A stretch of 64,000 nucleotides of DNA. It comes from Kiloniella spongiae. GTDB taxonomy: Bacteria > Pseudomonadota > Alphaproteobacteria > Kiloniellales > Kiloniellaceae. Position 1 is the stretch's first letter; each line of letters begins with the position of its first letter. Both the position numbers and the translations under genes were made by a program. The stretch lies in NCBI RefSeq assembly GCF_001026905.1, contig NZ_LAQL01000002.1:434001-498000 (forward strand). The letters are read 5' to 3'. Under the pieces are notes generated by a model. That model worked only from the letters and a program-made list of their open reading frames with translations, was not told the DNA's origin and did no database searches. Below, piece after piece: positions 26,903-36,479 of this stretch.

Positions 26903-28539
26903 TACAACAAACTTCCCTGGGCAGTATCTGACGCGTCAGATTTTTTTGTTTTTGGCGCTTTCTTTGCCCCTGATTTTGGCGTTGTTTTCGGCGTCATCGA
27001 ACCAGATGGGCCACCAGTTTCACCATCACCGCCAGCAACCGCTTCAATTACTGCATTATCGGCAAATTCGATATTTAGCTTCGTACCGTCGCTTATATCT
27101 GTAGTAGTAAGAACATTACCATCAGCCCCTCGGACAACAGAGAAACCACGTTTCAATACATTCTTATAAGACACTCCTTCGAGAACACGCTCCAGTGAAG
27201 TTAGCTCATTTTTTGCGCGCTCCAACCGCAAAGCTGTTGCGGATGACATGCGTCGGCCTGAATCAAGTTTTTCCATTTCAAACTGACGCACAGGAATAAT
27301 CTGTTCACTGACACCGTCGAACCGATCACTCAGTGCCGATAAATGATGCGATGCGAGTAAAATTTGTTGTTTAGGATGAGGTAGTCGTGCCGACAGTTCT
27401 GACAATTCCGATGTTTGATGACGTAAAAAGCCCTTCATGGCATTACGCATACGTTCAACGCGATCATCCAACCGTTGAGTCTTTTCTTCTATCAGGCGCC
27501 TTGGATCAGGGAGTCCTCTAGCAAGGGCTTCAACCTGCATCCGACGCTCGCCCATCAAACGGTTTGCTCCGGCATAAATCCGCCGTCCGATGTTCTGGAC
27601 TTCGCCAATCAACTCAGCCCTTACCGGCACCGCCATTTCGGCTGCAGCAGTTGGGGTCGGCGCACGCTTGTCAGACGCAAAGTCAATCAGCGTTGTATCC
27701 GTTTCATGACCAACCGCCGAAATCAGTGGAATTTTCGAGTTTGCCGCGGCTCTGACGACAACTTCTTCGTTAAAGGCCCAAAGATCTTCGAGGCTACCAC
27801 CACCACGTGCGACAATCAGCGTATCCGGGCGGGGAATATCGCCATTAGGATCCAACGCATTAAACCCGTCAATTGCGTTGGCAACCTGTTCTGCTGCACC
27901 GTCCCCTTGGACCAACACTGGCCAAACCAGAACACGTCGCGGAAAGCGATCCGACAAACGGTGCATAATATCACGAATGACTGCCCCCGTTGGCGAGGTC
28001 ACAACGCCAATGACCTCTGGCAGAAATGGGATAACTCGCTTCCGTTCGTCTGCAAACAATCCTTCCGAAGCCAATTTCTTTTTGCGCTCTTGCAAAAGCT
28101 TGAGCAAAGCGCCTTCGCCCGCAACCTCCATGCTATCAATAACAATTTGATAGTTGGATCGCCCGGGATAACTGGTAATTCGCCCCGTAACGATAACTTC
28201 CAAGCCGTCTTGGGGATCTACAGACAATTTACTTGCCTGCCCACGCCAACAGATCACACTTAGAACAGCGTTTTCATCTTTCAAAGACATATAAATATGC
28301 CCCGATGCTGCACGTTTTAAGCCCGAAATTTCACCGCGAACACGAACGCGGTCAAAACGGGTTTCAAGTTCCCGCTTGATAGAGCTGGAAATCTCACTGA
28401 CGCTCAGTGCTGGCGCATTGGTACCACGTGCATCCGCTGGATTATTACCCTTATCAGCAGATTTGGATCCTGCCGTTTTAGATGGGGCTGCTTTAGACGG
28501 AGCTGTTTTAGGTCGGGGTGTAGAAAACAAATCATTCAT
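26902..28539 (-). CDS. xseA: Exodeoxyribonuclease VII large subunit
   Basis: Large subunit of the single-strand-specific exonuclease VII. The 545-residue length is long because of a low-complexity Ala/Lys N-terminus (residues 1-45) and a Lys/Ser-rich tail. An OB-fold (VRGEISGLKRAASGHIYMSL) precedes the catalytic core with GVVTSPTGAVIRDI, IVARGGGSLEDLWAFNEE and GHETDTTLIDFASD. A coiled-coil segment follows. The small subunit XseB is not in the window. It is divergent from purD across 215 bp. Confidence 0.95.
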   Translation of the reverse strand: MNDLFSTPRPKTAPSKAAPSKTAGSKSADKGNNPADARGTNAPALSVSEISSSIKRELETRFDRVRVRGEISGLKRAASGHIYMSLKDENAVLSVICWRGQASKLSVDPQDGLEVIVTGRITSYPGRSNYQIVIDSMEVAGEGALLKLLQERKKKLASEGLFADERKRVIPFLPEVIGVVTSPTGAVIRDIMHRLSDRFPRRVLVWPVLVQGDGAAEQVANAIDGFNALDPNGDIPRPDTLIVARGGGSLEDLWAFNEEVVVRAAANSKIPLISAVGHETDTTLIDFASDKRAPTPTAAAEMAVPVRAELIGEVQNIGRRIYAGANRLMGERRMQVEALARGLPDPRRLIEEKTQRLDDRVERMRNAMKGFLRHQTSELSELSARLPHPKQQILLASHHLSALSDRFDGVSEQIIPVRQFEMEKLDSGRRMSSATALRLERAKNELTSLERVLEGVSYKNVLKRGFSVVRGADGNVLTTTDISDGTKLNIEFADNAVIEAVAGGDGETGGPSGSMTPKTTPKSGAKKAPKTKKSDASDTAQGSLL

Positions 28540-28754
28540 TCGGCTATCCTAAACATCCGTTCCATTAAAGTCGACAGAGCAATCACTGATTAGACTTCGT
28601 TTTTCACGTCGTTTATGAAAATAAATTTCTCTGCGAAGTTCTGCTCCACAGGTAAAATTCTTATCCAAACTTTTCCTTACAAGTACTAGTATTTTAAGAT
28701 CGGATAGGGCATAAGCTAGCCAGATTAACTGAGCCTAAAAATCGGGAGCACAAA

Positions 28755-30035
28755 ATGAAAATTCTCGTCGTTGGATCTGGTGGCCGTGAACACGCCCTGT
28801 GTTGGTCTATTGCCAAGTCTCCCCTGTGCGAAAAACTTTATTGTGCCCCTGGGAACGCCGGAATTTCCGATGTTGCTGAGTGCCTGCCCCTTAAAGCAGA
28901 AGATCTCGATGGCTTGGTTTCCTTTGTACAGGAGAATGACATCGGATTTGTTGTTGTCGGCCCAGAAGCTCAGCTGGTTGACGGTCTCGTCGATCGTATG
29001 AACGCCATTAACGTCCCCGCCTTTGGCCCTTCAGCAGCCGCAGCCGAATTGGAAGGCTCAAAGGGCTTTATGAAAGATATCTGTGCAAAGTACAATGTAC
29101 CAACGGCCAGCTATCAACGCTTTACGGATCTTGACGCAGCAAAAAAATACCTCAACGAGCAAGGCGCACCAATTGTTATCAAAACTGATGGTCTAGCCGC
29201 AGGTAAAGGCGTTACCGTTGCCATGACATTGGAAGAAGCCCACACCGCTGTTGAAGAAGCACTATCGGGGCGCGCATTTGGTGCTGCAGGCGCAGAAGTT
29301 GTTATTGAAGAATTCATGCAAGGTGAAGAAGTCAGCTTCTTTGTTTTGACCGATGGCGAAAATTACCTGCCTCTAGCATCCGCCCAGGATCACAAACGTG
29401 TTGGCGAAGGGGATACAGGCCCGAACACAGGTGGTATGGGTGTTTACTCTCCCGCGACGATCCTGACGCCAGAGCTTGAGCAGCAGGTAATTGAACAGTG
29501 CATCAAACCCACCATAGAAGGCATGAAATCTGAAGGGCATGTATACAAAGGCGTTCTCTTTGCCGGCCTTATGCTTACGGAAACCGGACCACGGTTGGTC
29601 GAATACAATGTTCGTTTCGGCGATCCGGAATGTCAGGCCCTTTGCCTGCGTCTAAAATCAGATATTCTTCCCGCCCTGTTGGCTTCTGCACAAGGTGACC
29701 TAAAAGATATCAAGCTTGAATGGCATGACGAAACTGCCCTTTTGGTTGTCATGGCTGCAAAAGGCTATCCGGCATCCTATGAAAAGAACACTGTTATCGA
29801 AGGTGTTGAAGATGCCGGTTCCGACCAAGCGGTCACAGTATTCCATGCTGGCACAGCCAGAGGCGATGACGGCAGTCTACAAGCTGTCGGCGGGCGTGTA
29901 CTCGGGGTAACGGCTCTGGGGTCTGATATCAAAGACGCCCAGGAAAAAGCCTATAAGGCCGTGGATAAAATCACATGGGACCAAGGCTTCTGTCGTCGTG
30001 ATATTGGTTGGCGAGAACTGGCCCGTAATGCCTGA
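28755..30035 (+). CDS. purD: Phosphoribosylamine-glycine ligase
   Basis: GAR synthetase, the second step of purine synthesis. The 426-residue ATP-grasp enzyme begins MKILVVGSGGREHAL and has IKTDGLAAGKGV, FVLTDGENYLPLASAQDHKR, GPNTGGMGVYSP and VEYNVRFGDPECQ. A GGGAGC ribosome site precedes ATG 28755. Single gene, convergent with tadA (57 bp between stops). Confidence 0.97.
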   Translation: MKILVVGSGGREHALCWSIAKSPLCEKLYCAPGNAGISDVAECLPLKAEDLDGLVSFVQENDIGFVVVGPEAQLVDGLVDRMNAINVPAFGPSAAAAELEGSKGFMKDICAKYNVPTASYQRFTDLDAAKKYLNEQGAPIVIKTDGLAAGKGVTVAMTLEEAHTAVEEALSGRAFGAAGAEVVIEEFMQGEEVSFFVLTDGENYLPLASAQDHKRVGEGDTGPNTGGMGVYSPATILTPELEQQVIEQCIKPTIEGMKSEGHVYKGVLFAGLMLTETGPRLVEYNVRFGDPECQALCLRLKSDILPALLASAQGDLKDIKLEWHDETALLVVMAAKGYPASYEKNTVIEGVEDAGSDQAVTVFHAGTARGDDGSLQAVGGRVLGVTALGSDIKDAQEKAYKAVDKITWDQGFCRRDIGWRELARNA

Positions 30036-30091
30036 TCAGATTCGCGAAAAGATCCAAGACAACATCTAATACACAGCACAAGATTTGGTTT

Positions 30092-30574
30092 TTATCGGCG
30101 ACTTTGAAAAAAGGTCCTGAGAATTTCAGCACAACTCTCTTCGCTAATTCCCCCGTACACTTCGGGGGCATGATGACAGGTTGAGTGCTCGTAAACTCTG
30201 GGACCATGATCGACACCGCCCCCTTTGGGATCATAGGCACCGTAATAAACCCGTTTGATACGGGCAAAAGAAATTGCCGTAGCGCACATGGGGCATGGTT
30301 CCAGCGTCACATAGAGATCACAGTTCTCCAGTCGAGCACTGTTTTGTCGCTCGCCAACGGCTCTTATCGCCAGAACTTCAGCGTGTGCCGTCGGGTCATG
30401 ATCACGTTCCACACGGTTATGCGCCTGCGCCAATACCTGACCGCTTTCGCGATCCACAATCACGGCCCCAACAGGCACTTCGCCAGCTTCTACCGCCTTT
30501 TCTGCTTCCTTCAAAGCAAGCATCATAGCTTCGCCCGGCTTTTTACAAATTTGTGATTTCTGATTCGACTCCAT
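30092..30574 (-). CDS. tadA: tRNA-specific adenosine deaminase
   Basis: Zinc deaminase that converts the wobble adenosine of tRNA-Arg(ACG) to inosine. In the 160-residue protein the zinc/catalytic motifs are HAEVLAI and EPCPMCATAI. The C-terminal half (FARIKRVYYGAYDPKGG) fits TadA rather than other cytidine/deoxycytidylate deaminases. ATG at 30574; the first 14 residues before the core are not conserved. It stands divergent from the pseudouridine synthase gene. Confidence 0.93.
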   Translation of the reverse strand: MESNQKSQICKKPGEAMMLALKEAEKAVEAGEVPVGAVIVDRESGQVLAQAHNRVERDHDPTAHAEVLAIRAVGERQNSARLENCDLYVTLEPCPMCATAISFARIKRVYYGAYDPKGGGVDHGPRVYEHSTCHHAPEVYGGISEESCAEILRTFFQSRR

Positions 30575-30708
30575 AGCAAAGGACTCTCATTCGAAATCAT
30601 GAATTGGTCAAGCAGAAGACTAAAAGAGCGCCCCTAAGATCACCATTGCATAGGACGTTTGTTTTATTCACAGTAGACAGAAGCCAAAGTCGAGCATACA
30701 TTCCGGCC

Positions 30709-31779
30709 ATGACAAACTCAAAATCGACACGACCAAATCGCCAGAAGTCCCGTCAAGATTCCAAGGGCTCGAATCCCAAAGGATCAGGCACCAAAGGAAA
30801 TGCCTTTAAGAGTAAGGGAGTCAATCGCCCCTACAAAGGCAAGCCTTCTGGTAAGAGCGCACAGCACGAAAGCAAACCTGCCGTTGAAACATTCGAGCTT
30901 TCCGACAAGAAAGAACGTATTGCCAAGGTTATTGCGCGTGCAGGGCTGTGTTCCAGACGTGATGCCGAACGCTGGATTGCAGAAGGTCGTGTCAAACTTG
31001 ATGGCAAAGTATTGGAAACGCCTGCAATTGTTGTTGGTCCCGACAATGCTATTGAGGTCAATGGTGAACCGCTTCCTCTACCGGAACGCCCCCGCCTGTG
31101 GAAATACCACAAACCAAAAGGACAGATAACGGCCGCTCGCGACCCCGAAGGACGGGACACTGTTTTTGACCACCTTCCCAAAGATCTTCCGCGGCTCCAA
31201 CCCGTTGGGCGATTGGATTATAATTCGGAAGGCTTGTTGCTCTTCACCAACGATGGTGGCCTGAAGCGCAAAATGGAATTACCTGCCACAGGCTGGACCC
31301 GACGTTATCGTGTCAGGGTCCATGGTCAGGTCGATGAAAGACATATCAAGACACTTGCCGAGGGTATTACGATTGACGGCGTTCACTATGCCCCAATCGA
31401 AGCCAGTATTTCCCATCAAGCCAAGACCAATGCCTGGATGCTGATGTCTTTGAAAGAAGGCAAAAACCGGGAAATTCGCCGCGTTTGTGAACACCTTGGA
31501 CTGATCGTGAACCGATTGATCAGGGTTTCCTACGGTCCTTTCCAGCTTGGTGAAATTGAACCCGGTGATATTGTCGAGCTACCTGCCAAGCTTATCCGGG
31601 ATCAGTTTGGTCTTGAGGGTAAAGCTAGTGCGCCAAAAGAGGCAAATAGTAAACCAAATTTATCAGGGAAAAAGCCACAGGGTAGAGTTGGCCGAAAACC
31701 GTCCGACAAGCCAACTGGAAAGAAGACAGGTCCTTCGCGCGGGAAACCAACATCAGGCCCTCGTGGCAAACGCTCCTAA
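30709..31779 (+). CDS. RluB/RsuA-family ribosomal RNA pseudouridine synthase
   Basis: Large-subunit rRNA pseudouridine synthase of the RsuA/RluB/E/F class. An S4 RNA-binding domain (IAKVIARAGLCSRRDAERWI) is followed by the catalytic domain with PVGRLDYNSEGLLLF, which carries the catalytic Asp, and MSLKEGKNREIRRVCEHLGL. Lys/Gly/Ser-rich tails flank it at both ends. I use ATG 30709 (MTNSKSTRPN); the frame can be extended to a TTG at 30604, which I think is spurious. RsmD follows 27 bp later, so two RNA-modifying enzymes are co-transcribed. Confidence 0.88.
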   Translation: MTNSKSTRPNRQKSRQDSKGSNPKGSGTKGNAFKSKGVNRPYKGKPSGKSAQHESKPAVETFELSDKKERIAKVIARAGLCSRRDAERWIAEGRVKLDGKVLETPAIVVGPDNAIEVNGEPLPLPERPRLWKYHKPKGQITAARDPEGRDTVFDHLPKDLPRLQPVGRLDYNSEGLLLFTNDGGLKRKMELPATGWTRRYRVRVHGQVDERHIKTLAEGITIDGVHYAPIEASISHQAKTNAWMLMSLKEGKNREIRRVCEHLGLIVNRLIRVSYGPFQLGEIEPGDIVELPAKLIRDQFGLEGKASAPKEANSKPNLSGKKPQGRVGRKPSDKPTGKKTGPSRGKPTSGPRGKRS

Positions 31780-31806
31780 AATTGATCTCGAGATAATGGT
31801 GTTCGC

Positions 31807-32394
31807 ATGAGGATTGTCGGAGGCAAACACAGAGGGCGATCTTTAACCTGTCCAACAGGGAAAACAGCGCGTCCAACGCTTGATAGAACGCGCGAATCGC
31901 TCTTTAACATCCTTTTACAGGGCGATGTTAGTAAAGGCTTACTACCAACGGGGACTAAATCGTTACTTATAGGTGGGCATGTTCTTGATGTTTTTGCCGG
32001 GACAGGTGCTTTGGGCCTCGAAGCTCTGTCACGCGGTGCGCAAAAAGTAACCTTTATAGAAAAATCCCCGGATAGCCTCGCCGCCCTCCGGGACAATATT
32101 AAAAACCTGAAAGAACAACAGGCCACCCAAATCATTCAAAGCGATGCCTTAACGCCGCCAAAAGCTCGGGAAGCCTGTTCTCTTGTTCTTATGGATGCGC
32201 CCTACAATCAGGATCTGACCGAGCCGACAATCAGCGCACTGGACAAAGCGGGCTGGATTGCAAGAACATCATTGATCGTTGCCGAGTGTGATGCCAAAGA
32301 AAACATCACACCGCCATCCGGTTTCGAAGAAGTTGATAACCGAAAGTACGGCAAAGCCAGAATTTTATTCTTCCTCAGAGTAGAAGTTAGATAG
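31807..32394 (+). CDS. rsmD: 16S rRNA (guanine-966-N2)-methyltransferase RsmD
   Basis: Methylates G966 of 16S rRNA. The 195-residue protein starts MRIVGGKHRGR and has ARPTLDRTRESLFNIL, the SAM-binding VLDVFAGTGALGLEALSRG and the catalytic loop, which reads MDAPYNQ instead of the common DPPY. Asp and Tyr are kept, so activity is expected. It lies 27 bp after the pseudouridine synthase gene and ends 18 bp from a convergent A+T-rich gene. Confidence 0.92.
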   Translation: MRIVGGKHRGRSLTCPTGKTARPTLDRTRESLFNILLQGDVSKGLLPTGTKSLLIGGHVLDVFAGTGALGLEALSRGAQKVTFIEKSPDSLAALRDNIKNLKEQQATQIIQSDALTPPKAREACSLVLMDAPYNQDLTEPTISALDKAGWIARTSLIVAECDAKENITPPSGFEEVDNRKYGKARILFFLRVEVR

Positions 32395-32412
32395 ATGGTT
32401 GAGAACTTTTCG

Positions 32413-33159
32413 TTACGGAAATAATGACTGTTTTAAAATTCGAGTCTCTTCATCTCCAAAGCTTAGAGAAGGTCTCCTATTTAACTCTTCAAAAAGTCTG
32501 TCATTTGCCTTCCTCTCTCTATTCAAATTAACAACAGCCATTTTCTCGGCGATTTCTTTGCCAACTCCATATATACTCTTAGGTTTAAATCCTTTAGGTT
32601 TACTTGCTTTGGATTTAGATTTTTTTGGTTTAAATTCCAATAAATCCATGAGCTGTTTTGTTTGATCAATTCGATCATAATTATTTTTTATTTCGTCCAG
32701 AAGCTCTGTATCCGTCATAGTTCGTGGAAATTTAATCGCTTCATCACCCTTACGCTCAATTCGTTGACTTTTCAGCCGAATTGTTTGAGCAATTGTTCCT
32801 TGTCCGGGTAGTTTTCCAAACTCATCTAAGCTATCAAAAAACTCGCCTCTCTCCGTATCAGTCATGTGAGGAAACTTTTCCATTTCCTTTAGGAACATAA
32901 AAACCAAAGGCCCTGTACTCGGATCTTTTATTCCGGGGATCTGTGAATTAATTCCCCAGTGATTCAAAGACGCATCCAGTTCAGTCTCAAACTCTCGCTG
33001 TTCATGATCTGTCGGATTTTCATTAAAAATAGGAAAAAGAATTTTCAAGTGTGTTTTCAGGCCACGACCGACTTGATCAAGCATCCCTTCTTGATCAGTT
33101 TGTTGAGGATACAAAATTCTCTCATGTCTTTCACGATCACTTTCTTTTACTTGAGGCAA
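32413..33159 (-). CDS. Unrecognised protein with repeated F/Y-P...TDxE motifs
   Basis: I do not recognise a family for this 248-residue, very hydrophilic protein. No signal peptide or membrane helix. An aromatic-Pro pair followed by TDxE and a helix ending in Leu-Asp occurs about four times: YPQQTDQEGMLDQV (17-30), FP...NPTDHEQREFETELD (42-62), FPHMTDTERGEFFDSLD (96-112) and FPRTMTDTELLDEI (144-157, weaker). A Lys/Ser linker KPKKSKSKASKPKG (177-190) leads to a helical C-terminus. The gene is visibly richer in A+T than its neighbours, which may mean recent acquisition. It lies downstream of the DUF3095 gene on the same strand. Confidence 0.65.
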   Translation of the reverse strand: MPQVKESDRERHERILYPQQTDQEGMLDQVGRGLKTHLKILFPIFNENPTDHEQREFETELDASLNHWGINSQIPGIKDPSTGPLVFMFLKEMEKFPHMTDTERGEFFDSLDEFGKLPGQGTIAQTIRLKSQRIERKGDEAIKFPRTMTDTELLDEIKNNYDRIDQTKQLMDLLEFKPKKSKSKASKPKGFKPKSIYGVGKEIAEKMAVVNLNRERKANDRLFEELNRRPSLSFGDEETRILKQSLFP

Positions 33160-33277
33160 AACAGCTTATCCTTTCACAAAAAAATGGCCACTCATCTATT
33201 AGAAGGCGGCACATAAAGAATAGGTAAAAACAGGTTTCAGCTTCAATTCATCACGAAAGATTCTAGAGCTTTGACAA

Positions 33278-34420
33278 TTATTCCATCATCTGAGTTTTCA
33301 ATTTTTTTGCAGCCATTGCATAGCCACCGTCGGCCCCATCGATAAAGTGGATATGTTGAGCGTGATGGAGATCCAACATCAAACATGTCATTAAGGCTTC
33401 ATCTGAGAGATGGACTCCGTAGGTAATTCGTCCTGCACGCCTTTCTTTTTCAAGATAAGCCTGTAGCTCTTCTATGACGTCAGAGCTACAATCTAAAACC
33501 ATTCGCACCATGTCATCAAACTTTCTGAAATCAGAATTATTACGTAATTCTGTCAAATACGTTTCTGGTTGATAGGGACCTGATTTCAAATTTACAAAAT
33601 GGGCAAATCTCTGAAATATTTTTTCAAAAAGAGTCTTTAAAATGGGACGAATATGAGTACTCGCAGCTTTACTAGCCGCAAATTTTTCTAAAGAAAAGTT
33701 TTCCAAAAACCCTCTAAACTTCATCTGTTGAATCTTAACAGGGTTTATATCAGCACTCGCTTGATCAAGAATACGCTGAATATGTTCGACAATACTGGCA
33801 TAATCATCATCATGATTCGCATGTACCAGCAATGTGATGATTTGCCCATTTACAGGTTTTAGAGGTTGCCAACGACAAGAAAGCCCTTCCAGATTAGGCA
33901 AACGGGTTTCAATATTCTGTTTACAGAACTCACCAGTTTGATCTGCTTTGATAATTGTATCAGCCAAAGCCAGACCACCACCATTAAACAGAGCGAGATT
34001 ATTACCGGGAGATAGCTCTAACCGGGCAACCTGAATGTTTTTTCCCTCCCTTCTAATCTCGGAAAGAGGAACACATCCCACTCTTAGTTCCAGATCGTAA
34101 AAATCCAGACCAAAGCTTCTAACAGCAAGCAATTCATCAATCAGAGCATCACGATCCTGAGATGAGCAAAGAAAAGATGCGCCATCGCCACCAAAAACAA
34201 AGGGAATTATCGCACCCCCTACTGTATTAAAGACAGCCGTGATACATGCTGCCCCCAGCATGTTAATATCTTTATAGCGACCGGCTTCGATAGCCCTGGT
34301 TGAGCTAACAACATCTGTAACAATAACCCACCAGTCATCAGGAACTTCCTGATAAAAGTCATCCGTAAAGGCATGTATAAATCGCGTTGCGGGCTTAAGG
34401 CTTAAAAAGTCAAAACTCAA
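33278..34420 (-). CDS. DUF3095 family protein, class III nucleotidyl cyclase-like
   Basis: About 380 residues. The DUF3095 signature is clear: VPDDWWVIVTDVVSSTRAIEAGRYK and VFGGDGASFLC. The two Asp positions (in TDVVSST and GGDG) match metal-binding Asp of class III adenylyl/guanylyl cyclases, so a cyclase-like role is possible but unproven. I set the start at TTG 34420 (giving MSFDFLSLKP) because GGGAG lies 6 bases upstream; the frame reaches back to another TTG at 34501 without such a site. It follows mutL by about 98 bp and is A+T-rich like its downstream neighbour. Confidence 0.8.
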   Translation of the reverse strand: MSFDFLSLKPATRFIHAFTDDFYQEVPDDWWVIVTDVVSSTRAIEAGRYKDINMLGAACITAVFNTVGGAIIPFVFGGDGASFLCSSQDRDALIDELLAVRSFGLDFYDLELRVGCVPLSEIRREGKNIQVARLELSPGNNLALFNGGGLALADTIIKADQTGEFCKQNIETRLPNLEGLSCRWQPLKPVNGQIITLLVHANHDDDYASIVEHIQRILDQASADINPVKIQQMKFRGFLENFSLEKFAASKAASTHIRPILKTLFEKIFQRFAHFVNLKSGPYQPETYLTELRNNSDFRKFDDMVRMVLDCSSDVIEELQAYLEKERRAGRITYGVHLSDEALMTCLMLDLHHAQHIHFIDGADGGYAMAAKKLKTQMME

Positions 34421-34518
34421 AAAAGTCTCCCATTGTGATCCAAACCTCAAAATACTTCTTATCAATCGACACAGAAGTAACCAGCCGCATACGCGATACA
34501 ACTTATAAGTAGGAACGA

Positions 34519-36465
34519 TTATCTTCTGGAAAAGAGTTTTTCTATATCAGCAAGCTTCAATTCAATATAGGTCGGACGTCCGTGATTGCACTGTCCGGAA
34601 TGCGGCGTCACTTCCATCTGTCGCAATAGAGCATTCATTTCTTCCCCGTTGAGACGACGACCGGATCGAACTGATCCATGACATGCCATGGTACCCAAAA
34701 CCCGTTCAATCTGTTCTTTCAGTGCAAGAGTTTCCCCTAACTCTGCCAACTCATCAGCAAGATCTCTGACCAATGCAACTGCATTCGCACGCTCGCCTAG
34801 GATAGCTGGCACTTCGCGTACGACAACAGCTCCGGCTCCAAATCCTTCAAGTACCAGCCCCAGTTCAGACAGCTCATCTGCTCTCTTGACCAAACGGTGC
34901 GCCGCATCTTCGTCCAGTTCGACAACTTCAGGCAACAGCAACATCTGGGTTTTAACACCCTGTTCCGCCATTTGTGCCTTCATCTTCTCTAAAACCAGTC
35001 TTTCATGGGCCGCATGCTGGTCAACAACAACAATGCCATCCGCGGTTTGCGTGATGATGTAGTTTTCGTGAAATTGCGCCCGTGCCGCCCCTAGGGGGTG
35101 GGCCGTATGGTCAAAGTTATCAACATTAATGTCATAACTGTTAGATTCCCCGGGATCCCCGTTCCATTCCGTCGGCCTTTCTGACAAGCCTGATGGGAAA
35201 TGTTCTTGTCTGGCTTCTGGAATAAAATCTTCTGCTCCGGGTAAGGCAGATTGTGTAAATCCTGTTTGACCATCCGATAAAGGTGCGTGGTAATCCATAA
35301 CTGCGTCTGACAAACGCCCAGAAGGATAGTTAATCGAGGACTTGGATTGCCACGTATAATCTGTATTTGGGCGTGCTGACGCATACCCGCCGCCCTGTTC
35401 GCCCCGAGCACGCGCAGCTTCCAGCATCCCCAAAGCCGCATTACCCACCGAAGTAGAGGCTCTATGTCCTGCTTCTGCCAACGCATGTTTGCAGGCACCG
35501 ACAATCAAACCACGGACCAAGGTCGCATCCCGAAAACGAACCTCTGTCTTGGCCGGATGAACGTTCACATCAACCATTTCGGACGGTAGTTCCAAAAACA
35601 AAGCAAGAAGCGGATGCCGATCACGAGCAAGAAAATCCTGATACGCACCTCTCACAGCACCTTGTAATAAACGATCTTTTACTGGGCGACCATTCACAAA
35701 AAGATACTGGTGCTGTGCATTTCCTCGATTGAGGGTCGGCAATCCGATATAACCGGAAAGTTTCAAATATTCGCGCTCGGCTTCAATAGGTAGCGCATTT
35801 TCTTCAAACTCACGCGCCATTACGGATGAAAGGCGTTTCAATCTGACTTCAAACAAATCGCCACTATTGGCAGGCAAGCGAAGGATTGTTCTTTTTTCAT
35901 CAGAAAGCGAAAACCCAACTTCCGGATTGGCCATAGCAAGACGTTTCAAAACATCTTCAGCATGGCTGACTTCTGTCCGCGCTGCTTTTAAAAATTTCAA
36001 CCGGGCGGGTGTTGCAAAAAATAAATCCCTGATTTCAACCCGTGTCCCGACGTTACATGCCGCAGGTTGTGGATCAGTAACCACACCACCTTCGACTTTA
36101 ATTGTCCAGGCATCCTCGGCATCCGCTTCACGGCTTGTAATTTGAAGACGCGCAACAGCACCAATAGATGGCAGAGCTTCGCCCCGAAACCCCAGCGTTT
36201 TAATATGAACAAGATCATCACTAGGCAGCTTTGATGTCGCATGGCGCTCGATACAAATGCCAAGTCCTTCTCGGCTCATACCACAGCCATCATCTGTCAC
36301 CGAGATATAACTACGCCCGCCATCGCGCATCACAACATCAACATTATGTGATCCGGCATCCAGTGCGTTTTCCACCAATTCTTTAATTGCTGCAGCGGGG
36401 CGTTCGATAACTTCACCGGCAGCGATCTGATTAACAAGGGTGTTGGGTAAACGACGGATAAGCAC
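34519..36465 (-). CDS. mutL: DNA mismatch repair protein MutL (endonuclease type)
   Basis: Mismatch-repair mediator of 648 residues. The N-terminal GHKL ATPase has IAAGEVIERPAAAIKELVEN, DDGCGM and TLGFRGEALPSIG. After a variable linker (about 330-455) the C-terminal domain carries the endonuclease motif DQHAAHERLVLE (482-493, matching DQHAx2Ex4E), ACHGSVRSG and CNHGRPTYIEL. So this MutL should nick DNA itself, as in bacteria without MutH. It starts 14 bp after pgi, on the same strand. Confidence 0.96.
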   Translation of the reverse strand: MLIRRLPNTLVNQIAAGEVIERPAAAIKELVENALDAGSHNVDVVMRDGGRSYISVTDDGCGMSREGLGICIERHATSKLPSDDLVHIKTLGFRGEALPSIGAVARLQITSREADAEDAWTIKVEGGVVTDPQPAACNVGTRVEIRDLFFATPARLKFLKAARTEVSHAEDVLKRLAMANPEVGFSLSDEKRTILRLPANSGDLFEVRLKRLSSVMAREFEENALPIEAEREYLKLSGYIGLPTLNRGNAQHQYLFVNGRPVKDRLLQGAVRGAYQDFLARDRHPLLALFLELPSEMVDVNVHPAKTEVRFRDATLVRGLIVGACKHALAEAGHRASTSVGNAALGMLEAARARGEQGGGYASARPNTDYTWQSKSSINYPSGRLSDAVMDYHAPLSDGQTGFTQSALPGAEDFIPEARQEHFPSGLSERPTEWNGDPGESNSYDINVDNFDHTAHPLGAARAQFHENYIITQTADGIVVVDQHAAHERLVLEKMKAQMAEQGVKTQMLLLPEVVELDEDAAHRLVKRADELSELGLVLEGFGAGAVVVREVPAILGERANAVALVRDLADELAELGETLALKEQIERVLGTMACHGSVRSGRRLNGEEMNALLRQMEVTPHSGQCNHGRPTYIELKLADIEKLFSRR

Positions 36466-36479
36466 TGAAAGGCTCCTGA

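Noticed and set aside
27475-28263. Long plus-strand frame of 262 codons
   Set aside because: It is antisense to xseA, whose motifs are clear; codon content looks like a shadow.
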